A stretch of DNA of 64,000 nt from Verrucomicrobiaceae bacterium (lineage in GTDB: Bacteria; Verrucomicrobiota; Verrucomicrobiia; Verrucomicrobiales; Verrucomicrobiaceae): positions 43,060 to 107,059 of the forward strand of contig CANNQP010000009.1 of NCBI GenBank assembly GCA_947507875.1. Reading direction: 5' to 3'. The translations under genes were made by a program, and so were the position numbers. Below the pieces are notes generated by a model. It did no database searches, had not been told where the DNA came from, and saw only the letters and a list, made by a program, of their open reading frames with translations. The number at the start of each line of letters is the position of its first letter. The stretch's first letter is position 1. Positions 8,190 to 16,755 of this stretch are shown in pieces.

Positions 8190-11189
8190 ATGATGATTCT
8201 TCGTCTGCGGTTCTTGATGCTTGTGTTGTCCTTGGCAGGAACAACAGCTCTCCATTCGGCCGGAAAACTTCAGTTCAATCGGGACATCCGCCCGATCCTA
8301 TCGGACAAGTGCTTTCATTGCCACGGTCCGGATAGCAAAAATCAAAAAGCTGATCTTCGGCTCGATGTGCGCGAAGCTGCGATCAAGGATGGGCACATTC
8401 GTCCTGGTGATCCGGAAACTAGCATGATCCTGGAACGCATCCTTTCTTCCGACCCGGATGAAGTGATGCCTCCGCCGAAGTCAAAACTCGGAAACCTTAC
8501 ACCCCAGGAAGTGGAAACGTTGCGACGTTGGATTCGCGAAGGTGCCGAGTATGAAGCGCATTGGGCTTTCATTCCTTTGCAAAAGGAAGCGCTCAAGACT
8601 CAGACGATTGATTCTATCGTGCGTGCCGGGCTGCAGGAGCGTGGTCTTTCGATGCAACCTGAAGCAGAACCGACGACCCTCGTAAGACGAGTCAGTTTTG
8701 ATTTGATCGGGTTACCTCCCACGCCTGAAGAGGTTGCACATTTCGTGGCAGATCACGCCCAAGATGCCGATCGTGCTTTGGACAGGCTGGTGAAGCGACT
8801 GCTAGCATCGCCCCACTATGGAGAACGCATGGCTGTCGATTGGCTCGATGTTTCGCGCTATGCAGATAGCTATGGATTTCAGGTGGATCGCGAACGTGAG
8901 GTCTGGCCCTGGCGAGATTGGGTAGTGAAAGCCTTCAATGACAACTTGCCGTTTGATCAGTTCGTCACATGGCAGCTCGCAGGTGATCTTTTGCCAAATC
9001 CAACGTTTGAGCAACGTCTCGCGACGGCATTCAATCGCCTGCATCAGCAAGAAAGTGAAGGGGGGAGTGTCGAAGAAGAATATCGAGTCGAGTACGTCGC
9101 TGATCGTGTGCAGACCGTGGCAACCGCATTTTTGGGACTCACCTTCGAATGTGCTCGTTGTCATGATCACAAGTATGATCCGATCTCACAAAAGGAGTAC
9201 TATGGGCTGTTTTCGATGTTTCAGAACATTGATGAAGCTGGACTTTACTCCTTTTTCACGCCGTCTGCGCCGACGCCAGCCATGATGCTCACCCATGAGG
9301 CGACTCGGACGAAGATGGCAGAGCTCCAGTCGCGTATCTTAGCGTTAGAACAACACAGCAAAGCTACCGTGCTAAAAGCGCCGGATCTGACCTCCGGTGA
9401 AGTGGCTCATTTCACCTTCGATGAATTGAAAGGCAATCGCTTGGCGGATGCTTGGGCGAAAGCTTCTTCTCCGCCGCAGGGGACTGTAGCCAAATCCGAA
9501 AAGGTCAAGGATGTGACCTCAGCCACTCTCAAAGGTGGTAATCAACTGGTGCCTGGCAAGGTGGGGCAAGCGATTCAATTCACTGGTGACGACCCCGTGG
9601 AGACACCGGTCGGAAATTTCAAACGCGAAGAGGCCTTTAGTGTTTCCCTATGGATGAAAACGCCAGATGTGAAAGAACGTGCGGTGGTTTTGCATCGCTC
9701 ACGCGCTTGGATGGATGCAGCGAGTCGTGGTTACGAACTTCTACTGGAGGAGGGTAAATTGAAATGGTCGCTGATTCATTTCTGGCCAGGCAATGCCATT
9801 TCTATTCGCACTCGACTGATTTTGCCCACGCAAGAGTGGATGCATGTCGTGATGACCTACGACGGGAGCAGTCGTGCCTCTGGATTGAAGCTCTACATCA
9901 ATCAAAATCTGGCTGATGTAGAAATTGTTCGCGATGGATTGACCAAAACGATCCAGGGTGGAGGCGGGGACTTCATCACTTTAGGCGAACGATTCCGAGA
10001 TCGTGGCTTCAAAGGGGGGCTCGTGGATGATCTTCGCCTTTTCAATCGAGATATCTCAAGCTCGGCAGTGACATCCCCCGAGTTAAAGCAAGTGCGTGCT
10101 GAACTATACGCACTGCAAGATCAGCAACGAGAGATGATGGTCATGCAGGAATTACCTCAACCGAAGAAAGCCTACATTCTGACACGTGGTGAGTATGATA
10201 AGCGCACGGATGAAGTCACAGCAGTATTGCCTGCGGCTTTGCCCCCCCTTCCACCTGGCGTTTCACCCAATCGACTAGGCTTGGCGAAGTGGTTGACCTC
10301 ACCCAATCACCCACTGACAGCTCGGGTGACGGTCAACCGTCTGTGGAATGGCTTTTTCGGGCGTGGCTTGGTGAAAACAACCGAAGATTTTGGCAGTCAG
10401 GGTGAGCGTCCGCTTTACCCTGAGTTGCTCGATTATCTTGCCTATCGATTCATCACCAGTGGCTGGGATCTGAAAGCTCTGATTCATGAAATTGTCATGA
10501 GTCGTGTCTATCGCCAGCGGAGTCTTGCTGAACCCCGGGTCATGGCCGATGATCCGGAGAATCAATGGTTAGCGCGCGGTCCTCGCTTTCGCTTGGCCGC
10601 GGAAATGATTCGCGACAATGCACTCGCTGCTGCTGGACTGCTCAAGCGTGAACTGGGAGGTCCTCCTGTCTTGCCTTATGAAATGACAGAAGCTTTTAAA
10701 CCTGCTGGACCTAGTTCAGGTGATGCTTTGTATCGGCGCAGTTTATACACCACATGGCGGCGAACTAGTCCTCCACCAGCCATGGTGGCCTTTGATGCGC
10801 CACGACGTGCAGTCTGTATTTCGAAAAGAGAGCGCACCGACTCCCCCCTGCAGGCGCTCATTCTTTTGAATGGCACGCAGTATGTTGAAGCAGCACGGGT
10901 CTTGGGAGAAAGATTGCATCAAGAAGCCAACGGCAATGCCTCGAGGATGATCGAGATCGGTTTCCTGAAATGTCTAAGCCGAACACCAGATGAAAAAGAA
11001 AAGCAGATCTGCATGGAACTCTATCGAGAGCAACTTCTGCACTTTCAGCGATCCCCTGAAGAAGCTAAGGCCTTGATGAAACAAGGCCAGTTTCCTATTC
11101 ACCCGAAGATTCCTTTGGCTGAAGCCGCAGCTTCGACGCTTTTGGCGCAAGCTTTACTGAATCATGATGCCTGTGTGGTGAAACGCTAA
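8190..11189 (+). CDS. Secreted cytochrome/DUF1549/LamG/DUF1553 protein
   Basis: Secreted protein of 999 residues with a signal peptide (1-24). A PSCyt1 domain follows with CFHCH at 41-45 and the conserved DLRLDVREAA and MPPPKS motifs. DUF1549 covers about 130-340 (LVRRVSFDLIGLPPTPEE and a CARCHDHKYDP motif near 320). A LamG/concanavalin-like insert lies at about 400-625 (VGQAIQFTGDD, FSVSLWMKTPD, GLVDDLRLFNRDI). DUF1553 lies at about 690-960 (TARVTVNRLWNGFFGRGLVKTTEDFG, TWRRTSPPPAM). This is a common planctomycete/verrucomicrobial architecture whose biochemical activity is unknown. A DUF1501 gene follows 11 bp later, the standard partner arrangement. The 124-bp upstream gap holds a direct repeat GATCATTTC at 8122 and 8151. 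Confidence 0.87.
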   Translation: MMILRLRFLMLVLSLAGTTALHSAGKLQFNRDIRPILSDKCFHCHGPDSKNQKADLRLDVREAAIKDGHIRPGDPETSMILERILSSDPDEVMPPPKSKLGNLTPQEVETLRRWIREGAEYEAHWAFIPLQKEALKTQTIDSIVRAGLQERGLSMQPEAEPTTLVRRVSFDLIGLPPTPEEVAHFVADHAQDADRALDRLVKRLLASPHYGERMAVDWLDVSRYADSYGFQVDREREVWPWRDWVVKAFNDNLPFDQFVTWQLAGDLLPNPTFEQRLATAFNRLHQQESEGGSVEEEYRVEYVADRVQTVATAFLGLTFECARCHDHKYDPISQKEYYGLFSMFQNIDEAGLYSFFTPSAPTPAMMLTHEATRTKMAELQSRILALEQHSKATVLKAPDLTSGEVAHFTFDELKGNRLADAWAKASSPPQGTVAKSEKVKDVTSATLKGGNQLVPGKVGQAIQFTGDDPVETPVGNFKREEAFSVSLWMKTPDVKERAVVLHRSRAWMDAASRGYELLLEEGKLKWSLIHFWPGNAISIRTRLILPTQEWMHVVMTYDGSSRASGLKLYINQNLADVEIVRDGLTKTIQGGGGDFITLGERFRDRGFKGGLVDDLRLFNRDISSSAVTSPELKQVRAELYALQDQQREMMVMQELPQPKKAYILTRGEYDKRTDEVTAVLPAALPPLPPGVSPNRLGLAKWLTSPNHPLTARVTVNRLWNGFFGRGLVKTTEDFGSQGERPLYPELLDYLAYRFITSGWDLKALIHEIVMSRVYRQRSLAEPRVMADDPENQWLARGPRFRLAAEMIRDNALAAAGLLKRELGGPPVLPYEMTEAFKPAGPSSGDALYRRSLYTTWRRTSPPPAMVAFDAPRRAVCISKRERTDSPLQALILLNGTQYVEAARVLGERLHQEANGNASRMIEIGFLKCLSRTPDEKEKQICMELYREQLLHFQRSPEEAKALMKQGQFPIHPKIPLAEAAASTLLAQALLNHDACVVKR

Positions 11190-11200
11190 TCTCTTTAACC

Positions 11201-12640
11201 ATGAATTCTCCTCATCTTCTTTGGAATCGTCGACAGCTCTTGAACCGATTTGGTTCAGGTCTGGGTGGTGTCGCTCTCGCAGAAATGTTAGCAAAAGAGC
11301 AAGCTCAAGCCGCTGGTGGACCTAGCATTGACCGTGGTGTTTTGGGGGCGTCGCATTGGCAACCTAAGGCCAAGAGAATCATTTACTTGTTCATGTCAGG
11401 AGGTCCTTCGCACTTGGATCTTTATGATTACAAACCGCTTTTGAATCAGAGGCATGGTGAACAATTGCCTGATTCTGTGCGTGGTTCGCAGAGGCTCACG
11501 GGCATGTCTGGCAATCAATCATCCATTCCTATGGTAGGTTCGCCTTTCAAGTTCACCCAGCATGGACAAGCGGGCGGCTGGTATTCAGAACTGATTCCAC
11601 ACATCGCCAGTGTGGCCGACGATTTGTGTGTCATTCGTTCCATGTTTACGGAAAGTATCAATCATGGTCCTGGCGTTACCTTTTTTCAGACAGGTTCCCA
11701 GATCGCAGGCAGACCGAGCATGGGAGCTTGGCTTAGCTACGGACTTGGCGCGGAGAACGTAAATTTGCCTTCCTTCACCGTCCTGATCACCAAAGGAAAA
11801 TCTGGTCAGCCCTTGGGAGCCCACCTGTGGGGGAGTGGCTTTCTTCCCACCAAGCACCAAGGTGTCTTGTTTCGAGCAGCTCAAGATCCAGTTTTGTATT
11901 TGGGCAATCCGGAAGGCATCAATGACAAGGCTAGGCGACTGATGCTTGATCGTCTGAAGGAACTTCATGAACATCAGTTGGCGGTGAGTCCTGATGTCGA
12001 GATCCAGAATCGAATCGATCATTACGAGATGGCTTACCGTATGCAAAGTAGCATCCCTGAAGCCACGGATTTGAGGGATGAGCCTGAGCACGTGTTAAAC
12101 ATGTATGGTCCGGATGTAAAAACCCCGGGAACTTTTGCGGCGAATTGTCTTCAAGCGCGCAGACTGGCGGAACGTGGGGTTCGTTTCATTCAATTGTACC
12201 ATCAAGATTGGGATCATCATGGCGGTCTCCCTGGCGCTCTGCCTAGGTTGTGTCGTGAAACTGATCAGGCATCAGCGGCTCTGGTCAAAGACCTGAAGCA
12301 ACGAGGTTTACTTGATGATACACTCGTGGTTTGGGGTGGCGAGTTCGGTCGAACGAATTACTGCCAAGGAAAGATTCAGCCTAACTTTGGTCGTGATCAT
12401 CATCCACGATGCTTCACGGCTTGGATGGCAGGAGGTGGTGTCAAAGGTGGCGCGCTTTATGGTGAGACGGATGAGTTCGGTTACAATGTCATCAAAGATG
12501 GGTTACACATCCATGATTTTCACGCCACCATTCTGCATCTTCTTGGTATCGATCACGAACGCCTAACTTACAAGTTTCAGGGCAGACGCTATCGTTTGAC
12601 TGACATCCATGGTCACGTCGCTCAGAAGCTGTTGGCATAA
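11201..12640 (+). CDS. DUF1501 family secreted protein
   Basis: Protein of 479 residues in the DUF1501 family, which is related to the alkaline phosphatase/sulfatase fold. The N-terminus LLWNRRQLLNRFGSGLGGVAL looks like a Tat-type export signal. Family marks are RIIYLFMSGGPSHLDLYDYKP, RSMFTESINHGPG, RRLAERGVRFIQLYHQDWDHH, VVWGGEFGRTNYCQG, GRDHHPRCFTAWMAGGGVKGG and the C-terminal DIHDFHATILHLLGIDH equivalent. DUF1501 genes almost always follow a DUF1549/DUF1553 gene, as here (11-bp gap). The substrate is unknown. The gene converges on ruvB with only 2 bp between the two stop codons and no visible terminator. Confidence 0.9.
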   Translation: MNSPHLLWNRRQLLNRFGSGLGGVALAEMLAKEQAQAAGGPSIDRGVLGASHWQPKAKRIIYLFMSGGPSHLDLYDYKPLLNQRHGEQLPDSVRGSQRLTGMSGNQSSIPMVGSPFKFTQHGQAGGWYSELIPHIASVADDLCVIRSMFTESINHGPGVTFFQTGSQIAGRPSMGAWLSYGLGAENVNLPSFTVLITKGKSGQPLGAHLWGSGFLPTKHQGVLFRAAQDPVLYLGNPEGINDKARRLMLDRLKELHEHQLAVSPDVEIQNRIDHYEMAYRMQSSIPEATDLRDEPEHVLNMYGPDVKTPGTFAANCLQARRLAERGVRFIQLYHQDWDHHGGLPGALPRLCRETDQASAALVKDLKQRGLLDDTLVVWGGEFGRTNYCQGKIQPNFGRDHHPRCFTAWMAGGGVKGGALYGETDEFGYNVIKDGLHIHDFHATILHLLGIDHERLTYKFQGRRYRLTDIHGHVAQKLLA

Positions 12641-12642
12641 GT

Positions 12643-13647
12643 TCAGAAGAGCTCATTCTGCCCACTCAGCGGAGGCACGAGCCCTAACTTGCGATAGGCA
12701 GCAGGCATGGCCACACGTCCACGTGGGGTGCGTTTTACAAATCCTTGCATCACAAGGTAAGGCTCATGCACGTCTTCAAGCGTGCTTGCGTCTTCGCCAA
12801 TGGCGACAGCCATGCTGCTTAGCCCAACTGGACCTCCATCGAATTTGTGGATCAAGGCTTCCAGGAATCGTTTGTCCATTTCATCGAGTCCCGTTTCATC
12901 GATGTCACGCATGGTCAGCGCTCGGCTAGCCACATCTTGAGTGATGATGCTTTGCGCCTTCACCTGAGCATAGTCACGAACCCAGCGCAGCAGGTGATTT
13001 GCGATGCGTGGGGTTCCTCGTGAGCGCTGAGCGATTTCGCGTGCACCTTGCTGTTCAATCGGAACTGCGAGAAGCCGTCCCGAACGCATGACGATGTGCT
13101 GAAGTTCATCAACGGTGTAGTAATCTAGGCGATTCGGAATGCCAAAGCGACTGCGCATTGGCGCGGTTAACATTCCGGCTCGGGTAGTGGCTCCGACGAG
13201 TGTGAAGGGCGGCAAATCGATCCTTATGGTGCGTGCCTTGGGACCTTGATCAATGATGATGTCGAGTCTGAAATCCTCAATCGCCGGATAGAGGTATTCT
13301 TCGATGCTTGGGTGGAGACGATGAATCTCATCAATGAAAAGAATATCGCGCTCTTGAAGATTGGTCAGCAGTCCTGCTAGGTCGCCTGCACGTTCAATTT
13401 GAGGACCGCTGGTTGTGTGCAGTCGTGAACCGATTGATGTGGCGATGAGGTTGGCAAGTGTTGTTTTGCCCAAGCCTGGTGGACCGCATAGCAAGGCATG
13501 ATCCAAAGGCTCACCTCGCATTTTGGCAGCTTCGACCATCACCAAGAGCTGTTCTTTGACTTTTTCCTGTCCATGAAACTCGTCGAAGTTTCCCGGCCGG
13601 AGGGCCAGATCAAAAGGGGAATCGGCTTCGTTGAGTGAGGGGTTCAC
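12643..13647 (-). CDS. ruvB: RuvB, Holliday junction branch-migration ATPase
   Basis: Protein of 334 residues, the usual RuvB length. The AAA+ core shows Walker [16 protein letters not shown], Walker [27 protein letters not shown], sensor [21 protein letters not shown] and arginine-finger region. The C-terminal winged helix has [22 protein letters not shown]. RuvB hexamers drive branch migration of Holliday junctions with RuvA, and RuvC cuts them. ruvA and ruvC are not in this window. It lies 18 bp downstream of the queD-like gene on the same strand, so both are probably co-transcribed. I see no LexA-type TGTTC-N4-GAACA box before the pair. Confidence 0.96.
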   Translation of the reverse strand: MNPSLNEADSPFDLALRPGNFDEFHGQEKVKEQLLVMVEAAKMRGEPLDHALLCGPPGLGKTTLANLIATSIGSRLHTTSGPQIERAGDLAGLLTNLQERDILFIDEIHRLHPSIEEYLYPAIEDFRLDIIIDQGPKARTIRIDLPPFTLVGATTRAGMLTAPMRSRFGIPNRLDYYTVDELQHIVMRSGRLLAVPIEQQGAREIAQRSRGTPRIANHLLRWVRDYAQVKAQSIITQDVASRALTMRDIDETGLDEMDKRFLEALIHKFDGGPVGLSSMAVAIGEDASTLEDVHEPYLVMQGFVKRTPRGRVAMPAAYRKLGLVPPLSGQNELF

Positions 13648-13665
13648 AGGCTGTGAAAAAACAGA

Positions 13666-14031
13666 TCAAAATTCTCCACGAAACACACAGCGAGCGCTTG
13701 GCGTTTCATGGATAGTGATTTCTGCAAGACCTGGGAGCTGCGGTGCAAGACGCTTCCATAGCCAGGCTGCCATGTACTCGATGGTGGGGTTTTCCAGTCC
13801 TTCGATTTCGTTCAAGTAACTGTGGTCGAGTAAATCCAAAATGGGTTTCATCGCGCGACTGATCTCTGCATGGTCATAGACCCAACCGATGTCTGGATTG
13901 ACCTCGCCTTCGATAGCGATCTCTACCTTAAAGCTGTGGCCATGCATTTTGGTGCATTTGTGAGCAGAGGGTAGTTTAGGTAGGGTCTGGGCAGCTTCGA
14001 AACGAAAGTCTTTGATGATGCGGGCGCGCAT
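13666..14031 (-). CDS. queD: 6-carboxytetrahydropterin synthase (QueD family)
   Basis: Small T-fold enzyme, 121 residues from the ATG at 14031. An upstream start at 14079 adds an unlikely leader. It converts dihydroneopterin triphosphate to 6-carboxytetrahydropterin in queuosine/7-deazaguanine synthesis. It closely follows E. coli QueD: FEAAQTLPKLP, HKCTKMHGHSF (catalytic Cys26, zinc ligands His30 and His32), GWVYDHAEIS, DHSYLNEIEGLENPT and IHETPSARCVF. The residue that is the first zinc-binding His in E. coli QueD is Gln15 here, so either the metal site differs or this is a known subfamily variant. ruvB follows at 18 bp. No other queuosine genes are nearby. Confidence 0.85.
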   Translation of the reverse strand: MRARIIKDFRFEAAQTLPKLPSAHKCTKMHGHSFKVEIAIEGEVNPDIGWVYDHAEISRAMKPILDLLDHSYLNEIEGLENPTIEYMAAWLWKRLAPQLPGLAEITIHETPSARCVFRGEF

Positions 14032-14227
14032 GATGGAAGGTCGAGAGACAAAGCATCTGGTCAAGGAAACGTGCTGCAAGACTCAAAACCTTGGGATTGG
14101 ATGAAAGTGGCTTTGATGGAGCCCATGATCAGCGCTCTTGAGTAAGAAACAAAATCGGCTGCGCAGCCACCCTGTGCTGGACCGCAATGAATGCCTTTGT
14201 CTAGCCCACGTAAGAGTTAACTAGCCA

Positions 14228-14266
14228 AGAAAAAACCCGATCTAGAATGAATCGAGATCGGGTTAG
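14228..14266 (-). terminator. Rho-independent terminator after rplI
   Basis: A perfect 10-bp inverted repeat (AACCCGATCT at 14234-14243, AGATCGGGTT at 14255-14264) with an 11-nt loop. On the minus strand it is followed directly by six T residues. It lies about 22 bp after the rplI stop, as expected for the end of that transcript. Confidence 0.85.
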
Positions 14267-14287
14267 CTTTGAATTGGCTGATTAAGA

Positions 14288-14788
14288 TTAGTCTTCGTTA
14301 GACTTGTCGTCGTCATCCTGATTGGCTGAATCAGAGGCAGTGACAGTCAGTTTAATGAAGCAGCTGATCTCGGGATGTACCTTAACAGGTACCTCAAAAC
14401 TACCGGTATTTTTGATGGGTCTTTCCAATTGAATTTGGTGACGATCCAATTCGACCTTGGCAGCACTTTCAGCGACAGCTTTTGCGATATCCATCGTTGT
14501 GATCGAACCGAAAGCTTTGCCACCCTGGCCAGTTTGAAGGGTCAGCTTTAATTTCAACTTTTTAAGTTTCGAAGCAATCTTCTCAGCTTCCTGAAGCTCT
14601 TTCGCTTCGCGCTCCGCACGAATCGCCTTGAGGTGATTCAGGTGGCGAAGGTTTCCGGAGCTAGCTTCATAAGCTTTACCTTGGGGTACCAAGAAATTGC
14701 TCGCGAAGCCACGCTTCACTTTAACGACATCAGCCTCGGCTCCGAGACCTTTGATTTTTTCTTTGAGGATGACTTCGACGTTGGCCAT
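14288..14788 (-). CDS. rplI: Ribosomal protein bL9
   Basis: Large-subunit ribosomal protein L9, 166 residues from the ATG at 14788 (MANVEVILKEKIKGLG). An in-frame codon at 14848 would add 20 unrelated residues. The N-terminal domain has the canonical ADVVKVKRGFASNFLVPQGKAYEAS. A long connecting helix rich in Lys/Glu follows, then the C-terminal domain with GKAFGSITTMDIAKAV and a shortened acidic tail (NQDDDDKSNED), which is slightly longer than in E. coli. It binds domain V of 23S rRNA near the L1 stalk. Unusually, rpsF/rpsR/ssb are not adjacent. The gene upstream on the same strand encodes an anchored protein of unknown function. Confidence 0.96.
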   Translation of the reverse strand: MANVEVILKEKIKGLGAEADVVKVKRGFASNFLVPQGKAYEASSGNLRHLNHLKAIRAEREAKELQEAEKIASKLKKLKLKLTLQTGQGGKAFGSITTMDIAKAVAESAAKVELDRHQIQLERPIKNTGSFEVPVKVHPEISCFIKLTVTASDSANQDDDDKSNED

Positions 14789-14864
14789 GAGGGTGTGCGT
14801 TTCTTGATAAAAGGGCCGGTAAAATGCACGACAGTTACATGCTGTCAATCACCGGAATCATCTT

Positions 14865-16382
14865 CTAGGCTTTCTTCTGCTTCAGGAAGGCTGCTCCAAG
14901 AACGATAATCACAACGCCCATCGCGATCATGATGTAGAGTTGAAGATTTGATTCTTCTTCTTGAGGGATCACTTGAGGGATCGGCATGGGCGCCACTTGC
15001 TGCACGGGTGCGACGGGGGCCACTGCTTGCGGCGCTACCCTAGGTTGCGCAGGCTGTGCGGCGGCTGGTGCTGCGCTTTGAGGTGTGTTCACCTGAGCTG
15101 TTCTTGGCTGTGTGGGTGCAGCTGCAGCTTGCTGTGGCATGGTCTGAATGGTTGCTGTTGAAGTGGAGGCCGTTGAAGGAGCTGCTGCGCCGGCCTCGGC
15201 TAGGATCTGGGCGACTCTGCTTTCGACACCCGTCGCTGCGACGCCACCTATGGCTGATGAGCCAGCAGTCGCCGTAGCTCCCGACGCTATCGCACGACTG
15301 AGTTCACCGTGGAGTTTAATCAGACGACTACGAACATCATAAACCACGTCACGAAACTCCATGTCATTTTGCAAGGTTTGCAACTTTTCAAAGGCCGCAG
15401 CTCCGCCCATGTAGTCCTGTTCACCAATTTTTCGATAACAAGCCGCAGCAAGATCGGTTTTCGCCTTCAACATCTCCATGTTGACGTTTTGAAGCCGCGT
15501 TCTTTCCTCGACGGCCTCTTTCATGGCCGATTGAATGGACGAGATGTCGTATTTATATGGGGCGCTCCAACGCAATTTTTGGCGGCGTTCTGCTTCGACC
15601 ATTGCGCGCCACTTTGCGATCTCATCGTTGATGGCGTTTTTTGTTTTCGAGAGTTCAGGCTCTTGCAGTTTGTCTAGGCCATCTTTCCTGGCTTTATCCA
15701 ACTGAGGTTGTTCAGAGGACATCTTTTCCAAGGCCGAGATCCATTTATCCAAAACACTAACGGTTTCTGGGATGGCTTGCAGGTAATAAACACTACCTCG
15801 GTAAGCCGGGCTTGGAATCATCAAACGATCGAACTCACGCAAAGCTCCGGTTAGGTCAGACTTCGCTGCTTTCTTACGCATCGAATCCAGAATTCGAAAA
15901 GCCTCAATGTTAAACGACTCACCTTTGGATTCCTTTACGCTGAGCCATTTGCCTTCAAGTTTAACCTGGCCGTTGGCGACCATCGTCTTTTCTTCTTGGA
16001 GTTTTGAAATGATATCTTCAACCTCTTTGGCTTCCGGTGTGCCTGGGTATTTGTTAACAAAGGGTCTAAGGCGATCCTGAATGATCTGCTCATATTCATC
16101 GGCCTTTAGCAGGTCCATTGTGGGCAGGATCTTTCTGAGTTCCACCACTTCGACCTCTTGCGGGGTTTGTTTGATGACTTTGTCAATTTCTCCCACCGGG
16201 AATACCTTTTCATCCATGATCTTGGGAGTGAGTCGGTATTTCATTTTCACGCCTTGTTGATTCTGATCGAGGATCGTGCCTTCAATCTTATTTCCGTTTT
16301 TCAGGATAAGGATATCGGCGTGAGCTAGAGTGGCACCACTGAGCAAAATGAGCAGAGTAGGTCTGAATCGACGAATTTTCAT
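14865..16382 (-). CDS. Exported, C-terminally anchored protein of unknown function
   Basis: Protein of 505 residues that I cannot assign to a characterised family. It has a signal peptide (1-22), then a short beta domain (DILILKNGNKIEGTILDQNQQGVKMKY), a pattern seen at the N-terminus of many verrucomicrobial exported proteins. A long mostly helical middle follows (about 70-370; TPR-like or coiled segments). Next comes a low-complexity Ala/Pro/Gln/Thr linker (about 385-470), and a membrane helix near the end (LQLYIMIAMGVVIIVLGAAFL) followed by KQKKA. It is therefore probably tethered to the inner membrane with its bulk in the periplasm. It lies 76 bp upstream of rplI on the same strand and may be co-transcribed with it. 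It is not a sortase or PEP-CTERM substrate. Confidence 0.75.
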   Translation of the reverse strand: MKIRRFRPTLLILLSGATLAHADILILKNGNKIEGTILDQNQQGVKMKYRLTPKIMDEKVFPVGEIDKVIKQTPQEVEVVELRKILPTMDLLKADEYEQIIQDRLRPFVNKYPGTPEAKEVEDIISKLQEEKTMVANGQVKLEGKWLSVKESKGESFNIEAFRILDSMRKKAAKSDLTGALREFDRLMIPSPAYRGSVYYLQAIPETVSVLDKWISALEKMSSEQPQLDKARKDGLDKLQEPELSKTKNAINDEIAKWRAMVEAERRQKLRWSAPYKYDISSIQSAMKEAVEERTRLQNVNMEMLKAKTDLAAACYRKIGEQDYMGGAAAFEKLQTLQNDMEFRDVVYDVRSRLIKLHGELSRAIASGATATAGSSAIGGVAATGVESRVAQILAEAGAAAPSTASTSTATIQTMPQQAAAAPTQPRTAQVNTPQSAAPAAAQPAQPRVAPQAVAPVAPVQQVAPMPIPQVIPQEEESNLQLYIMIAMGVVIIVLGAAFLKQKKA

Positions 16383-16665
16383 AAATGGTTAAAGCGGTAA
16401 ACGGGGAAGGGTGGCGTGATCAAGTGCCGGCTAGTAGGGCCGATTTTCTGCATTTAAAGTGGATTCACATCTTGAGTAAAGACAGAAACCTGCTGGTTGA
16501 GGCACAACCTGATTTGGATATCCATGGACTTGATCGATAGTGTCATAGAAAAGCTTCACAAACCTAAAGGTTAAAAAGTTTTTGTGGAACGTCCAAGGTG
16601 TTTCTCAGTTCTTTTTAAACTACCCGAACTTTTGCTTTGAAAGGTGTCGCTTTCGCCATAAACAG

Positions 16666-16717
16666 GCCGTGTTATTTTTTGAAAAATACGGCGCGGTTTC
16701 TCACGAGATCGCGCCGT
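16666..16717 (+). promoter_or_regulatory. Overlapping alternative hairpins upstream of dnaA
   Basis: Within the 373-bp gap before dnaA (16383-16755), ACGGCGCG at 16688-16695 can pair perfectly with CGCGCCGT at 16710-16717. Its first five bases can instead pair with GCCGT at 16666-16670. A third dyad, TATTTTT/AAAAATA (16673-16688), sits between them. The two GC-rich pairings are mutually exclusive. The downstream hairpin ends 38 bp before the dnaA ATG and is followed by a pyrimidine-rich run. A role as leader-RNA switch or protein-binding site is inference. The rest of the gap shows no clear DnaA box cluster. Confidence 0.4.
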
Positions 16718-16755
16718 GTTTGTCCTTTTCCCGAAACGATTTTGCCCGACCATCC

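Noticed and set aside
14158..14169. GGCTGCGCAGCC palindrome upstream of queD as a terminator or operator
   Set aside because: Perfect but only 12 bp with no T-run and no second copy; such short GC palindromes are expected by chance.
16383..16755. Chromosome origin upstream of dnaA
   Set aside because: I searched for TTWTNCACA-type DnaA boxes in both orientations and found only partial matches (for example TGTGGAAC near 16583), no cluster.
16582..16755. Longer dnaA starting at a TTG at 16582
   Set aside because: The extra 58 residues do not resemble DnaA domain I, and they cover the regulatory hairpins.
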